A DNA stretch of 64,000 nt from contig NZ_MINI01000038.1 in the NCBI RefSeq assembly GCF_002906855.1, forward strand, positions 1,364,001-1,428,000. The letters are read 5' to 3'. The notes under the pieces are model-generated. The model saw only the letters and a program-made list of their open reading frames with translations. It searched no databases and was not told the origin of the DNA. The position numbers were made by a program, and so were the translations under genes. This document shows positions 26,292 to 33,945 of the stretch, in pieces. How positions within the stretch are numbered: position 1 is the first letter of the stretch; every line of letters starts with the position of its first letter. This DNA comes from Pseudomonas putida (lineage in GTDB: Bacteria > Pseudomonadota > Gammaproteobacteria > Pseudomonadales > Pseudomonadaceae).

Positions 26292-26492
26292 CGAAAACGC
26301 CGGAAAGCCAGTAACGGCGCGGGTTTGCGATCCCTCTAACATTACTAACTTAAATTCTCTAACTATTGATAGAGAAACAGCATTGCGGTGGACAACTGCC
26401 GCAGGCCGAAAAACCAACCAGCAAAAACTCCAAAAACCACCCCGTTCGGCACGGCAAAAACAGTCTGCTCTTCCAAGCTGGAGGGGCGCGCC
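26292..26492. other. Putative replication origin: AT-rich unwinding region and parA leader
   Basis: About 26325-26385 is strikingly AT-rich for this GC-rich element (CTCTAACATTACTAACTTAA and ATTGATAGAGAAAC patches). With the adjacent iterons this is a classical oriV layout. The last ~100 bp lead into parA with GGAGGGGC as ribosome site. No DnaA box was identified with confidence. Confidence 0.6.
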
Positions 26493-27131
26493 ATGATCGT
26501 CGCCTTGCTCAACCAGAAAGGCGGCGTCGGCAAGACCACGCTCGCCACGCACATCGCAGGGGAACTGGCCTTGCGCGGCCTGCACGTCGTCCTGCTGGAT
26601 GCCGACCCGCAGGGGTCATCACTGGACTGGACACAGCGCAGAAGCCAGCAGGGCTTGCCTCGGCTGTTCAGCGCCGTGGGCCTGGCGCGCGAAACACTGC
26701 ACCAGGAAGTCCCAGAACTCGCCAGGCGAGCCGATCACGTCATCATCGACGGGCCACCCAGGATCGCCGCCTTGGCGCGTTCTGCGCTGCTGGCGGCCGA
26801 ACGGGTGCTGATCCCGGTACAACCCAGCCCCTACGACCTGTGGGCCAGCGCAGAGATGGTGGCGCTGATTCGTGAGGCTCAGGTGTTCCGGCCTGCGCTA
26901 CGCGCGGCCTTTGTCATCAACCGGCGCGTCAGCACCACGGTGATCGGGCGCGAAGCACGGCAAGCCTTGGCCGAACAGCCGTTGCCAGCGCTGCGCAGCG
27001 AGGTGCGCCAGCGCATCGTCTTTGCCGACAGCGTGGCTGCGGGGCGATTGGCGCGGGAGACGGCCCCCGATAGTGCGGCAGCGCAGGAAATCACCGCGCT
27101 GGTCGATGAACTGCTGCGGTGGCCGTCATGA
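26493..27131 (+). CDS. parA: ParA-family partition ATPase
   Basis: A 212-aa protein with the deviant Walker A MIVALLNQKGGVGKTTLATHIAG at the N terminus, DADPQGS (Walker A') and HVIIDGPP (Walker B). This is the short type Ib ParA form without an N-terminal HTH. It should drive segregation of the excised or replicating element together with the small protein encoded next. The start at 26493 is preceded by GGAGGGGC; the frame is open from 26388 but would lack family features. Its stop overlaps the next start (ATGA). Confidence 0.92.
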   Translation: MIVALLNQKGGVGKTTLATHIAGELALRGLHVVLLDADPQGSSLDWTQRRSQQGLPRLFSAVGLARETLHQEVPELARRADHVIIDGPPRIAALARSALLAAERVLIPVQPSPYDLWASAEMVALIREAQVFRPALRAAFVINRRVSTTVIGREARQALAEQPLPALRSEVRQRIVFADSVAAGRLARETAPDSAAAQEITALVDELLRWPS

Positions 27132-27415
27132 GCGACAACAGCAACCCACCCAACGGCAAACGCCCGGCCAAGCGGGTCGGCATAGGCGCGCGTCCGCCCG
27201 CCAATCCGCACGCCGAGGCTTGGATTCGCCAAGGCGACGCGGATGCGCTCAACAAGGGCGACCTCTACACCGCTCGCCTGACCCTGGACATCACGCCCGC
27301 CATGCGGGCGCGCATCAAGGTGTCGGCCTTCACGCAAGGCGTGACCGTGGCCGACTTGCTGCGCGGTTTGCTGGAGCGCGAGTTTCCAGAACACCGCATG
27401 GAGAACACGCCATGA
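27128..27415 (+). CDS. Small ribbon-helix-helix-like partner of ParA
   Basis: A 95-aa protein. The C-terminal half TARLTLDITPAMRARIKVSAFTQGVTVADLLRGLLEREFP reads as a ribbon-helix-helix fold, and the N-terminal 45 residues are basic and disordered-looking. Type Ib partition loci pair a small ParA with an RHH centromere-binding protein (ParG-like), so this is the likely second component. It is joined by 4-bp overlaps to parA and to the DUF2840 gene. The family name is not recognised with certainty; it is annotated as ParB-like in some related ICEs. Confidence 0.7.
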   Translation: MSDNSNPPNGKRPAKRVGIGARPPANPHAEAWIRQGDADALNKGDLYTARLTLDITPAMRARIKVSAFTQGVTVADLLRGLLEREFPEHRMENTP

Positions 27416-27957
27416 CCACATCCGCATTGTCTGCTGCCGCACCTGCCGCCATCGCGGCCACGGCTGCGCACACATCACCTTCCAGCCAACCCGCCAGCGC
27501 GCCGTTGACGCGCGTATCGCTCGCCTACATTGAACCGCGTTTCAAGCTCTACCTGCGCTTCGGCGAACCAGCCCGCACGCTCCAGCTCGATCGCTGGCGG
27601 CGCTGTGCCATGTTTATGCCGGGTGCAATGTTCTGCCGCGTTCGTTGGCAGGCCAACGACTACGGCACGATCCGCTGGCAACTCATGGTGATGCAGGCTG
27701 CTACACCGCTTGATGCCGTGCAGCGCATCCCAGGCGTGCAGCCAGGCGCGTGCCTGCTGCTGCATGCCGAAGGTGACGCCAATGTGCGCGCCGTGCTGGA
27801 ACGCATCGACGGCATCGAGGCGCTGGGTATCGCTGCCATCGACGTGTCGCCCGCGTACTGGCGCATGCTCGCCAACCGGCTCGCCGTGCATTTGCCGCTG
27901 CCCGAATACACCGCCGAGCGGCACGCCGCCTGGCTGGCCGGGAGGGCGCTGCCATGA
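27412..27957 (+). CDS. DUF2840 domain-containing protein
   Basis: A 181-aa protein. After an Ala/Thr-rich 35-residue N terminus comes the DUF2840 core: TRVSLAYIEPRFKLYLRFGEPARTLQLDRWRR and MFCRVRWQANDYGTIRWQLMVMQA, followed by PGVQPGACLLLHAEGD. Its function is unknown. It is always found between the partition genes and traF in this ICE family. ATGA overlaps at both ends place it in the parA-to-relaxase operon. Confidence 0.85.
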   Translation: MTTSALSAAAPAAIAATAAHTSPSSQPASAPLTRVSLAYIEPRFKLYLRFGEPARTLQLDRWRRCAMFMPGAMFCRVRWQANDYGTIRWQLMVMQAATPLDAVQRIPGVQPGACLLLHAEGDANVRAVLERIDGIEALGIAAIDVSPAYWRMLANRLAVHLPLPEYTAERHAAWLAGRALP

Positions 27958-28553
27958 CGACCCATCCCACCACCGCACACACACCCAAAGCAGCGCCGCT
28001 TCCTCGCTCGCGCCTGCGCGCTCACCTCGTGCTGGCGGGCTTCGCCGCCGTCGGCCTCGCTGCGCTGACCTGGGCGGCATTCGTGCAGCCGCTGCCGCGT
28101 CTGATCTACAACCCGTCCGACAGCGTTCCGGTCGGTTGGTATCGCGTCGAGCCGCAGCGCCACGGCGCCGACTCGCTGTCACGTCCCTTGTCCGTGGGCA
28201 GCGTCGTCCTGACCACATTGCCGCCAGAGGTAGCCGCGCTCGCTGCGCAGCGCGGCTACCTGCCGGCACACATTCCGCTGCTCAAACGTGTGGGCGCGGT
28301 CGCGCCGCAACACGTCTGCATCGTCGCCGGTCAGGTACGCATCGACGGCGTGCCGATGGCGGCTGCGCTGCCCGCCGACCGGCTGGGCCGGCCGTTGCCA
28401 TCCTGGCAGCTTTGCCGTCGCCTTGAGGCGGGTGAACTGTTCCTGTTGAGCGTGACCAATCCCGCATCATTCGACAGCCGGTATTTCGGCCCGGTCAGCG
28501 CATCCGCCGTGATCGGCGTTGCGCATCCAGTGTGGCTGGAGACACGCCCATGA
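27954..28553 (+). CDS. traF: S26-family signal peptidase TraF
   Basis: A 199-aa membrane-anchored peptidase with one transmembrane segment at about 24-46. The catalytic Ser is in YNPSDSVPVGWY (about 60) and the general-base Lys in IPLLKRVGA (about 104), as in TraF/LepB enzymes. In IncP systems TraF processes and cyclises the TrbC pilin, here encoded 26 kb away at 54648. Coupled upstream with the DUF2840 gene and downstream with the next small ORF by ATGA overlaps. Confidence 0.9.
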   Translation: MTTHPTTAHTPKAAPLPRSRLRAHLVLAGFAAVGLAALTWAAFVQPLPRLIYNPSDSVPVGWYRVEPQRHGADSLSRPLSVGSVVLTTLPPEVAALAAQRGYLPAHIPLLKRVGAVAPQHVCIVAGQVRIDGVPMAAALPADRLGRPLPSWQLCRRLEAGELFLLSVTNPASFDSRYFGPVSASAVIGVAHPVWLETRP

Positions 28554-29017
28554 TGGCCGCCGATTCGCTGCACGTTGCCGTGCCTCTCATCGTGTCATCA
28601 GGCGTGTCGTTCCGGCTGTTGCTACCGTGTCGTCGCGCGTGCAGTGCGGATGCATTCGCATCGCACTTCGCGCTGTCTCCGGCGCAGCCGTCCGATGTGC
28701 AGGCGTCTTGCCTCGAACGCGCTTGGCCTGCGGCCCCAGGCTTGTCCATCTGCGCGTTCGCCGGTGGGCTGGCTGCGGGTGCAGCAGAGCCACCGGGCCG
28801 CCGATGCCCGGAGCGGGAGCGAGGGGCAAAGGCGGAAGGCAAGACAAAAGGACGCGGCACCGGGCCGCGTCGAAAGCCAGTCTGCACATGGGGGTGGCGC
28901 GGCACGGAGCGGCTTTGCCGCCGTGCCGCGTTCGGCGCGAAGGTCGCGCCAATGCAGGCATGTCCGCGTGCTTCGCACGACAGGACACGCCAGAGCTTGC
29001 AGGGAGCGCAGCCATGA
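28550..29017 (+). CDS. Hypothetical 155-aa protein coupled between traF and the relaxase gene
   Basis: The ATG at 28550 overlaps the traF stop (ATGA) and its TGA at 29015-29017 overlaps the relaxase start (ATGA). That is strong positional evidence for translation. The product is unlike any family I know: a hydrophobic N-terminal third (VAVPLIVSSGVSFRLLLPC), several cysteines, and an Arg/Gly-rich centre (GAKAEGKTKGRGTGPRRK). It could instead be a non-functional translated leader that couples relaxase synthesis to traF. Confidence 0.45.
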   Translation: MMAADSLHVAVPLIVSSGVSFRLLLPCRRACSADAFASHFALSPAQPSDVQASCLERAWPAAPGLSICAFAGGLAAGAAEPPGRRCPERERGAKAEGKTKGRGTGPRRKPVCTWGWRGTERLCRRAAFGAKVAPMQACPRASHDRTRQSLQGAQP

Positions 29018-31008
29018 CCGACCGCCGCGACGACGATTTCCGCGTGCGCCCCAGCGCCCCGAAGAACCGGGGCAAGGGCCAGGGGCAGAGCTTCGTTTCC
29101 AAGGTGCTCAAACAGGCGGGCAAAGCCAGCAGCGGCAAGTCCACGGTGCGCCGTCCGGCATCGGCGAGTGGCACCGGCCAGCGGCCCGGCTCGCGCCTGG
29201 GGCGCGGCCACACGGCAGCACGCTTCGCCGGGGCGAAGCTGACGCCTATGTCGCGGCGCGCGACCATCAAGACGCTGCTGGTGAACCACCAGCGGGCCAG
29301 CCCGCAGTCGCTCGCCAAGCACCTGCGCTACATCGAGCGCGACGGCGTGGGCCGCGACGGCGAGCCGGGCCAAGCCTACGGGCCGCAGACAGACGTGGCC
29401 GATCTCGACGCCTTCAAGGAACGCTGCGCCGACGACCGGCACCATTTCCGCTTCATCCTCTCGCCCGAGGATGGCGCGGAGCTGGAAGACCTGCGCACCT
29501 ACACGCGGCACCTCATGGGCCGCATGGAGGCCGACCTGGGTACGGGCCTCGATTGGGTGGCCGTGAACCACTGGAACACCGACAACCCGCACACGCACAT
29601 CGTCGTGCGCGGGCGCGACGACACCGGCAAAGACCTCATCATCGCGGGCGACTACATCGCCGATGGCTTCCGCTATCGCGCCGCCGAGCTGGCGACCGAA
29701 TGGCTGGGGCCGCGCACCGAACTGGAGATCCAGCAGACCTTGCAGCGTGAGGTGGAGCAAGAGCGGTGGACGAGCCTGGATCGCACCCTCAAGCGTGAGA
29801 TAGGCGAGGCCGGCGGCGATGGCCTGGTGCGCGTCGAAAGGTTCAACGCCCCCCGCTTGCAGCGCCAACGCCTGATGCTAATCGGCCGCCTGCAACACTT
29901 GCAGCGCCTGGGCCTGGCCGACGAGACGCAGCCCGGCACCTGGGCCATCCATGCCGATGCGGAAAAGACATTGCGCGCGCTGGGCGAGCGCGGCGACATC
30001 ATCCGCACCGTGCAGCGGGCCATGCGCGGCGAGCCGCGCGAGCTGGCCGTGTTCGAGCCGGGGGACGATGGCCGAACCATCCTCGGCCGTGTGGCCGCGA
30101 AGGGGCTGGCCGACGAGCTGCGCGACCGGGGCTATCTGGTCATCGACGGGGTGGACGGCAAGGCCCATTACGTCGCGCTCAACGCCCGCGACGAGCTGGC
30201 GAACTACCCGAGCGGCGCCGTGGTGGAGGTGAAAGGCTCGGCCGACGTGCGCGCAGCCGACAAGAACATCGCCGCGCTGGCGAGCGATGGCCTGTACCGC
30301 ACTGACCATCACCTGGCGATCGGGCAGGGCCGGGCCAAGGCCGGACGCGACCCGCAAGAAGTCGTCGCCGCCCACATCCGCCGGCTGGAGGCCCTGCGTC
30401 GGGCCGGCATTGTGGAGCGCGTTGCCGAAGGGCTATGGAAGGTGCCGGACGACCTGGCCGAGCGTGGCCGCCAGTACGACGCGCAGCGCCTGGGCGGCGT
30501 GGCCGTGGAGCTGAAATCGCACTTGCCCATCGAGCGGCAGGCCCGCGTGATCGGGGCCACGTGGCTCGACCAGCAGTTGATCGGCGGCGGCTCGGGCCTG
30601 GGCGACCTGGGCTTTGGTGGCGAGGCCAAACAGGCCATGCAACAGCGCGCCGACTTCCTGGCCGAACAGGGGCTGGCCGAGCGGCGCGGGCAGCGCGTGA
30701 TCCTGGCGCGCAACCTGCTGGGCACACTGCGCAACCGGGAACTGGCACAGGCCGCGAAGGGCATTGCCGCTGAAACCGGCCTGGAGCATCGCCCGGTGGC
30801 CGACGGGCAGCGCGTGGCTGGCATCTACCGGCGCAGCGTCATGCTCGCCAGCGGGCGCTACGCGATGCTGGACGACGGCATGGGATTCAGCTTGGTGCCG
30901 TGGCGGCCGGTGATCGAGCAGCGGCTGGGGCAGCATATCGCCGCCGTGGTGCGCGGTGGCGGCGTATCTTGGGAGCTTGGACGGCAGCGCGGGCCAAGTA
31001 TTTCTTGA
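29014..31008 (+). CDS. Conjugative relaxase (VirD2-like, DUF3363)
   Basis: A 664-aa relaxase. After a basic N terminus comes the relaxase domain (about 80-230): a Tyr in AKHLRYIERDG (about 107) is the nicking candidate, and NTDNPHTHIVVRG (about 190-200) gives the metal-binding His-x-His. The DUF3363 region fills the rest. It nicks oriT and pilots the strand to TraG (51138). GGGAG precedes the ATG at 29014; the longer frame from 28519 is not family-like. This is the last gene of the left core and the metal cargo starts 6 bp later on the other strand. Confidence 0.9.
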   Translation: MTDRRDDDFRVRPSAPKNRGKGQGQSFVSKVLKQAGKASSGKSTVRRPASASGTGQRPGSRLGRGHTAARFAGAKLTPMSRRATIKTLLVNHQRASPQSLAKHLRYIERDGVGRDGEPGQAYGPQTDVADLDAFKERCADDRHHFRFILSPEDGAELEDLRTYTRHLMGRMEADLGTGLDWVAVNHWNTDNPHTHIVVRGRDDTGKDLIIAGDYIADGFRYRAAELATEWLGPRTELEIQQTLQREVEQERWTSLDRTLKREIGEAGGDGLVRVERFNAPRLQRQRLMLIGRLQHLQRLGLADETQPGTWAIHADAEKTLRALGERGDIIRTVQRAMRGEPRELAVFEPGDDGRTILGRVAAKGLADELRDRGYLVIDGVDGKAHYVALNARDELANYPSGAVVEVKGSADVRAADKNIAALASDGLYRTDHHLAIGQGRAKAGRDPQEVVAAHIRRLEALRRAGIVERVAEGLWKVPDDLAERGRQYDAQRLGGVAVELKSHLPIERQARVIGATWLDQQLIGGGSGLGDLGFGGEAKQAMQQRADFLAEQGLAERRGQRVILARNLLGTLRNRELAQAAKGIAAETGLEHRPVADGQRVAGIYRRSVMLASGRYAMLDDGMGFSLVPWRPVIEQRLGQHIAAVVRGGGVSWELGRQRGPSIS

Positions 31009-31014
31009 GACCCT

Positions 31015-31281
31015 TCATCTACTTGTCGAACGGCCGAGCGCCTTCATCAGCCCCGGCTTCTGGCTCGCAAAGGTGCCATAGAAGACCTCATTACCGATGA
31101 GCGTGATCGGAGCCACGCGCACGCCGGTTCGTGACTTGGCTTCCGCAGAAATCTTCGGGTCGGTCAGGTCGCGTTCTTCAAACACGATGCTCTGCTGGGA
31201 CAGCCACTCCTTCAGCACCCGACAGTCCGGGCAGGCTGGAGTGCTATAGATGATGATGCGCGGGGTGCTGGCTTGGTTCAT
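31015..31281 (-). CDS. Glutaredoxin-family protein (CPDC motif)
   Basis: An 88-aa thioredoxin-fold protein with IIIYSTPACPDCRVLKEWL (Cys17, Cys20), VAPITLIGN (cis-Pro) and a C-terminal helix. It is a NrdH/glutaredoxin-like dithiol protein, probably a cytoplasmic reductant for metal-stressed thiols. It is 10 bp downstream of the DUF305 gene on the same strand, so both likely use the MerR-type promoter at 32022-32052. It converges with the relaxase gene, leaving only 6 bp between stops. Confidence 0.8.
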   Translation of the reverse strand: MNQASTPRIIIYSTPACPDCRVLKEWLSQQSIVFEERDLTDPKISAEAKSRTGVRVAPITLIGNEVFYGTFASQKPGLMKALGRSTSR

Positions 31282-31291
31282 GGTCGTGCCT

Positions 31292-31990
31292 TCACTTTCC
31301 CCGAGCGGCAAGCCAGCTCTTCATCATGGCGATCTCTCCTTCCTGCGCAGAGATAACCTCCTGAGCCAACTCGCGGACCTCCGGGTCCTTGCCGTACTGC
31401 AACGCCACCTTGGCCATGTCGATCGCGCCCTGGTGATGCGGGATCATGCCGCGCATAAAGTCCACATCGGCATCGCCGCTGAAGTCAATCATCATGTCGG
31501 CGTGCATGCGGTCATTGCCGGCACGGTAGGCGGTCGTCGAGGCGTCGCCCGAGCTGCCGGTCGCCGCCTGTTGGCCGCGTTCTCCAAGCCACTTATTCAT
31601 CATGGCGATCTCGCCTTCCTGCGCAGAGATAACCTCCTCAGCCAACTTGCGGACCTCCGGGTCCTTGCCGTACTGCAACGCCACCTTGGCCATGTCGATC
31701 GCGCCCTGGTGGTGCGGGATCATGCCGCGCATGAAATCGACGTCGGCGTTGCCAGTGAACTGCGCTCCCATCCCCGCGTGCATCTGGTCGTTCACGGCGC
31801 GATACGCGGTCGTGGAAGGGCTGTCATTGGCCGAGGCGCTGGAGGGCATCGCGTGCCCTTGGTGATCTCCGCTCGCATTGGCCTGCATCACTTCACCCGA
31901 CGGGACCACCTTCTTCTGAACGGCCATCAGGCCGATGGCGACCACGACGGCGCCCGCAATGAACAACAGGCTGAACTTGTTGACTCTCAT
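31292..31990 (-). CDS. Exported protein with two tandem DUF305 domains
   Basis: A 232-aa protein with an N-terminal membrane/signal segment (FSLLFIAGAVVVAIGLMAV). Two DUF305 (CopM-like, ferritin-superfamily) units follow, each containing VDFMRGMIPHHQGAIDMAKV and QEGEIAMMxxWL. DUF305 proteins bind copper or silver in the periplasm with these Met/His residues. The two copies are nearly identical also at DNA level, so the duplication is recent. The ATG at 31990 has AAGGAG upstream. A CueR-like promoter lies about 32 bp further up. Confidence 0.85.
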   Translation of the reverse strand: MRVNKFSLLFIAGAVVVAIGLMAVQKKVVPSGEVMQANASGDHQGHAMPSSASANDSPSTTAYRAVNDQMHAGMGAQFTGNADVDFMRGMIPHHQGAIDMAKVALQYGKDPEVRKLAEEVISAQEGEIAMMNKWLGERGQQAATGSSGDASTTAYRAGNDRMHADMMIDFSGDADVDFMRGMIPHHQGAIDMAKVALQYGKDPEVRELAQEVISAQEGEIAMMKSWLAARGK

Positions 31991-32021
31991 GAAAAACTCC
32001 TTGAATGAGATTGATGGAGTC

Positions 32022-32052
32022 ACTGTAGGGCTTCCCATTGTTGGAAGGTCAA
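32022..32052 (-). promoter_or_regulatory. MerR/CueR-type promoter of the DUF305-glutaredoxin pair
   Basis: On the minus strand TTGACC (32052-32047), a 19-bp spacer and TACAGT (32027-32022) form the elongated-spacer promoter typical of MerR activators. The spacer holds the dyad CCTTCC-AACAATG-GGAAGC, close to known CueR operators. CueR is encoded in this cargo at 46773. Confidence 0.75.
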
Positions 32053-32214
32053 GCCCCTCATTTCGCCGTTGATGCCGATGAAGACCCTCGGCGCAAGATC
32101 CAGTCCTTCACTTCCGCCGCCTACGACAACGCGCTGTCGAAGCTGCAGCGGTGGAAGCAGGTGATGTAGCGCCTGAGGCGACCGCTAGATGGAACACCTC
32201 CCGCATCGGCCCGA

Positions 32215-33411
32215 TCAGCCCGGACCTAGCCGCACCGGCTTTCGCGCGGTCTGCCACAGCAGCGGCACCAAGATCAGCGCCAGGGCCGGGAAGATCATCC
32301 AGTTGACCGCCTGCCAGCCCGAGCTGTGCAGGATCGATCCCGCGAGGAACGACACGGCCGCCGTGGCGGCGAAGACGAAGAAATCGTTCATGCCCTGCGC
32401 CTTGCTGCGCTCGGCCGGGGTGTGGCAATCGGTGACCACCGCCGTCGCGCCGATGAAGCTGAAGTTCCAGCCGATGCCCAGCAGCGCCAGCGAGCCCCAG
32501 AAGTGGGACAGGCCGAGCCCGCCCAGGGCCACCACCCCGGAGGCGGCGAGCAGCACCATGCCCACGGCGGTCACGCGCTCCTTGCCGTAGCGCACCATCA
32601 GCCGCCCAGTGAAGAAGCTCGGCCCGAACATCGCCAGCAGGTGCCACTGGATGCCCAGGGCGGCGTTGTCCACCGAATGCCCGTGGTTGACCATCGCCAC
32701 CGGCGCGGCGGTCATCACGAACGCCATCACCCCATAGGACACCACGCCCGCGGCCACGGCCAGCGCGTAGCGCGGCATCGCCAGGAGCTGCAGCACCGTG
32801 CGGCCGCTGTCGGCGGCGGCTTCGGCCGGGGTCTGGCGCGGCGTGCGCAGCATCAGCAAGATCGGCAGGGCGATCAGCGGCAGCAGCGCCTGGCTGAGGA
32901 AGCTGCCGACGTAGGGCGTGCCCGCTACCGCGTCGCGCGTGAAGATCACCAACTGCGGCCCGATGATGGCACCCGCGAGACCCCCCACCATTACCCAGGA
33001 AATCGCCTTGGCCTTGAGCGCGTCCTCGGCGGTGTCGGCGGCTGCGAAGCGGTAGCTCTGCACATACGCGCCGTAGAAGCCCGCCAGGAAGGTGCCGGCG
33101 CAGAAGATCCAGAACGAGGCCAGCATGATGCCCAGCGCGGCGATCAGGCCCGAGGCCACGCCGAAGCCGACCCCGACCACGTATCCGTTGCGGCGGCCAT
33201 GGCGCCGCATGATGAACGCCGCAGGCAAGGTGCCGATGGCAAGACCCAGGCCGAACAGGCTCACGGGCAAGGTGATCCAGGCCGAGTCCTTGGCAAGCTG
33301 CTGGCCGACCAGCCCGCCCAGCGACATCACGATGGGCGCGCTGGCGCCACCGAGCGCCTGCGCGGCGGTGAGAACGCCGATGTTTCGGCGCGTGATGCTC
33401 TGGTCGGTCAT
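32215..33411 (-). CDS. MFS transporter (putative metal or drug exporter)
   Basis: A 398-aa protein with about 12 hydrophobic segments and the MFS loop motif (FIMRRHGRRNGYVVG near residue 65). The Pro/Gly-rich helices (GGLAGAIIGPQLVIF) resemble exporters of the YfcJ/arsenite-like MFS groups. The substrate is unknown. It is downstream of a SmtB-like inverted repeat (33457-33471) and of the MerR gene on the same strand, so metal-responsive expression is likely. It is not closely similar to the second MFS gene at 42318. Confidence 0.82.
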   Translation of the reverse strand: MTDQSITRRNIGVLTAAQALGGASAPIVMSLGGLVGQQLAKDSAWITLPVSLFGLGLAIGTLPAAFIMRRHGRRNGYVVGVGFGVASGLIAALGIMLASFWIFCAGTFLAGFYGAYVQSYRFAAADTAEDALKAKAISWVMVGGLAGAIIGPQLVIFTRDAVAGTPYVGSFLSQALLPLIALPILLMLRTPRQTPAEAAADSGRTVLQLLAMPRYALAVAAGVVSYGVMAFVMTAAPVAMVNHGHSVDNAALGIQWHLLAMFGPSFFTGRLMVRYGKERVTAVGMVLLAASGVVALGGLGLSHFWGSLALLGIGWNFSFIGATAVVTDCHTPAERSKAQGMNDFFVFAATAAVSFLAGSILHSSGWQAVNWMIFPALALILVPLLWQTARKPVRLGPG

Positions 33412-33454
33412 GGGCGGTCTTTCTTGTTCGTTTGTCTGGCCGGAAATATTACAC

Positions 33455-33474
33455 GCATGAATATATGTTCAGTT
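33455..33474 (-). promoter_or_regulatory. ArsR/SmtB-like operator upstream of the MFS gene
   Basis: TGAATAT-ATGTTCA (33458-33471) is a near-perfect inverted repeat resembling the TGAACA/TGTTCA core of SmtB-type 12-2-12 sites. It lies 47-60 bp before the MFS start, in an AT-rich island between two GC-rich genes. Confidence 0.5.
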
Positions 33475-33502
33475 ATCCGACCATGATTCGGCCATGCGAT
33501 GC

Positions 33503-33895
33503 TCATGAACCGCCGCAACCTGGTCGCTCCTCGCAAATCTCCCGAGCGGCAGAAGGAACAGCCTGCCGTTCCAATGCGAGCAGGTGCTCTTTCACCCGGG
33601 TCAGTTGCGCCATGCGTTCCTCGACATAGGCGAGATGGTCCCGGACAGCCTGCGTCAGCAGCTCGGGTTCCGGGGACTCGCGATGCGTCCAGCCCAGCAA
33701 GTTGCGCATGTCATCCAGGCCGATGCCCGACGCGCGGTAGTTGCGAATCAGGTAAAGCCGCTCGACATGGGCCGGGCCATAGCGCCGGTAGTTGTTGCGG
33801 GACCGCTCGGGAGCGGGCAGCAGGCCCTCCCGTTCGTAGAACCTGATGTTCTCAGGGGGCGTGCCGGTCAAGCGCGCGAGTTCACCAATCCTCAT
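33503..33895 (-). CDS. MerR-family regulator (CadR/PbrR-like)
   Basis: A 130-aa protein that starts MRIGELARLTGTPPENIRFYEREGLLPAPERSRNNYRRY, the MerR winged HTH. A dimerisation helix follows. The C terminus carries CEERPGCGG, which aligns with the Cys112/Cys119-type metal loop of CadR/PbrR/ZntR proteins, so it probably senses a divalent soft metal. It is encoded 50 bp after the outer-membrane-factor gene in the same direction and may be the activator of the MerR-type RND promoter at 39950-39980. The effector metal is not certain. Confidence 0.8.
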   Translation of the reverse strand: MRIGELARLTGTPPENIRFYEREGLLPAPERSRNNYRRYGPAHVERLYLIRNYRASGIGLDDMRNLLGWTHRESPEPELLTQAVRDHLAYVEERMAQLTRVKEHLLALERQAVPSAAREICEERPGCGGS

Positions 33896-33945
33896 CCAGC
33901 TCTCCGCGCGCAGCGATGGGGGACGCCACCGCTGCGCGCCGGCCC

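Noticed and set aside
28380..28420. A YATCCTG-like nic site near the relaxase (candidate oriT)
   Set aside because: The CATCCTG match lies inside traF coding sequence and lacks flanking inverted repeats. I could not locate oriT convincingly.
28587..29868. Long minus-strand frames opposite the relaxase 5' region
   Set aside because: Composition-driven shadows. The relaxase and the ATGA-coupled small ORF explain the region.
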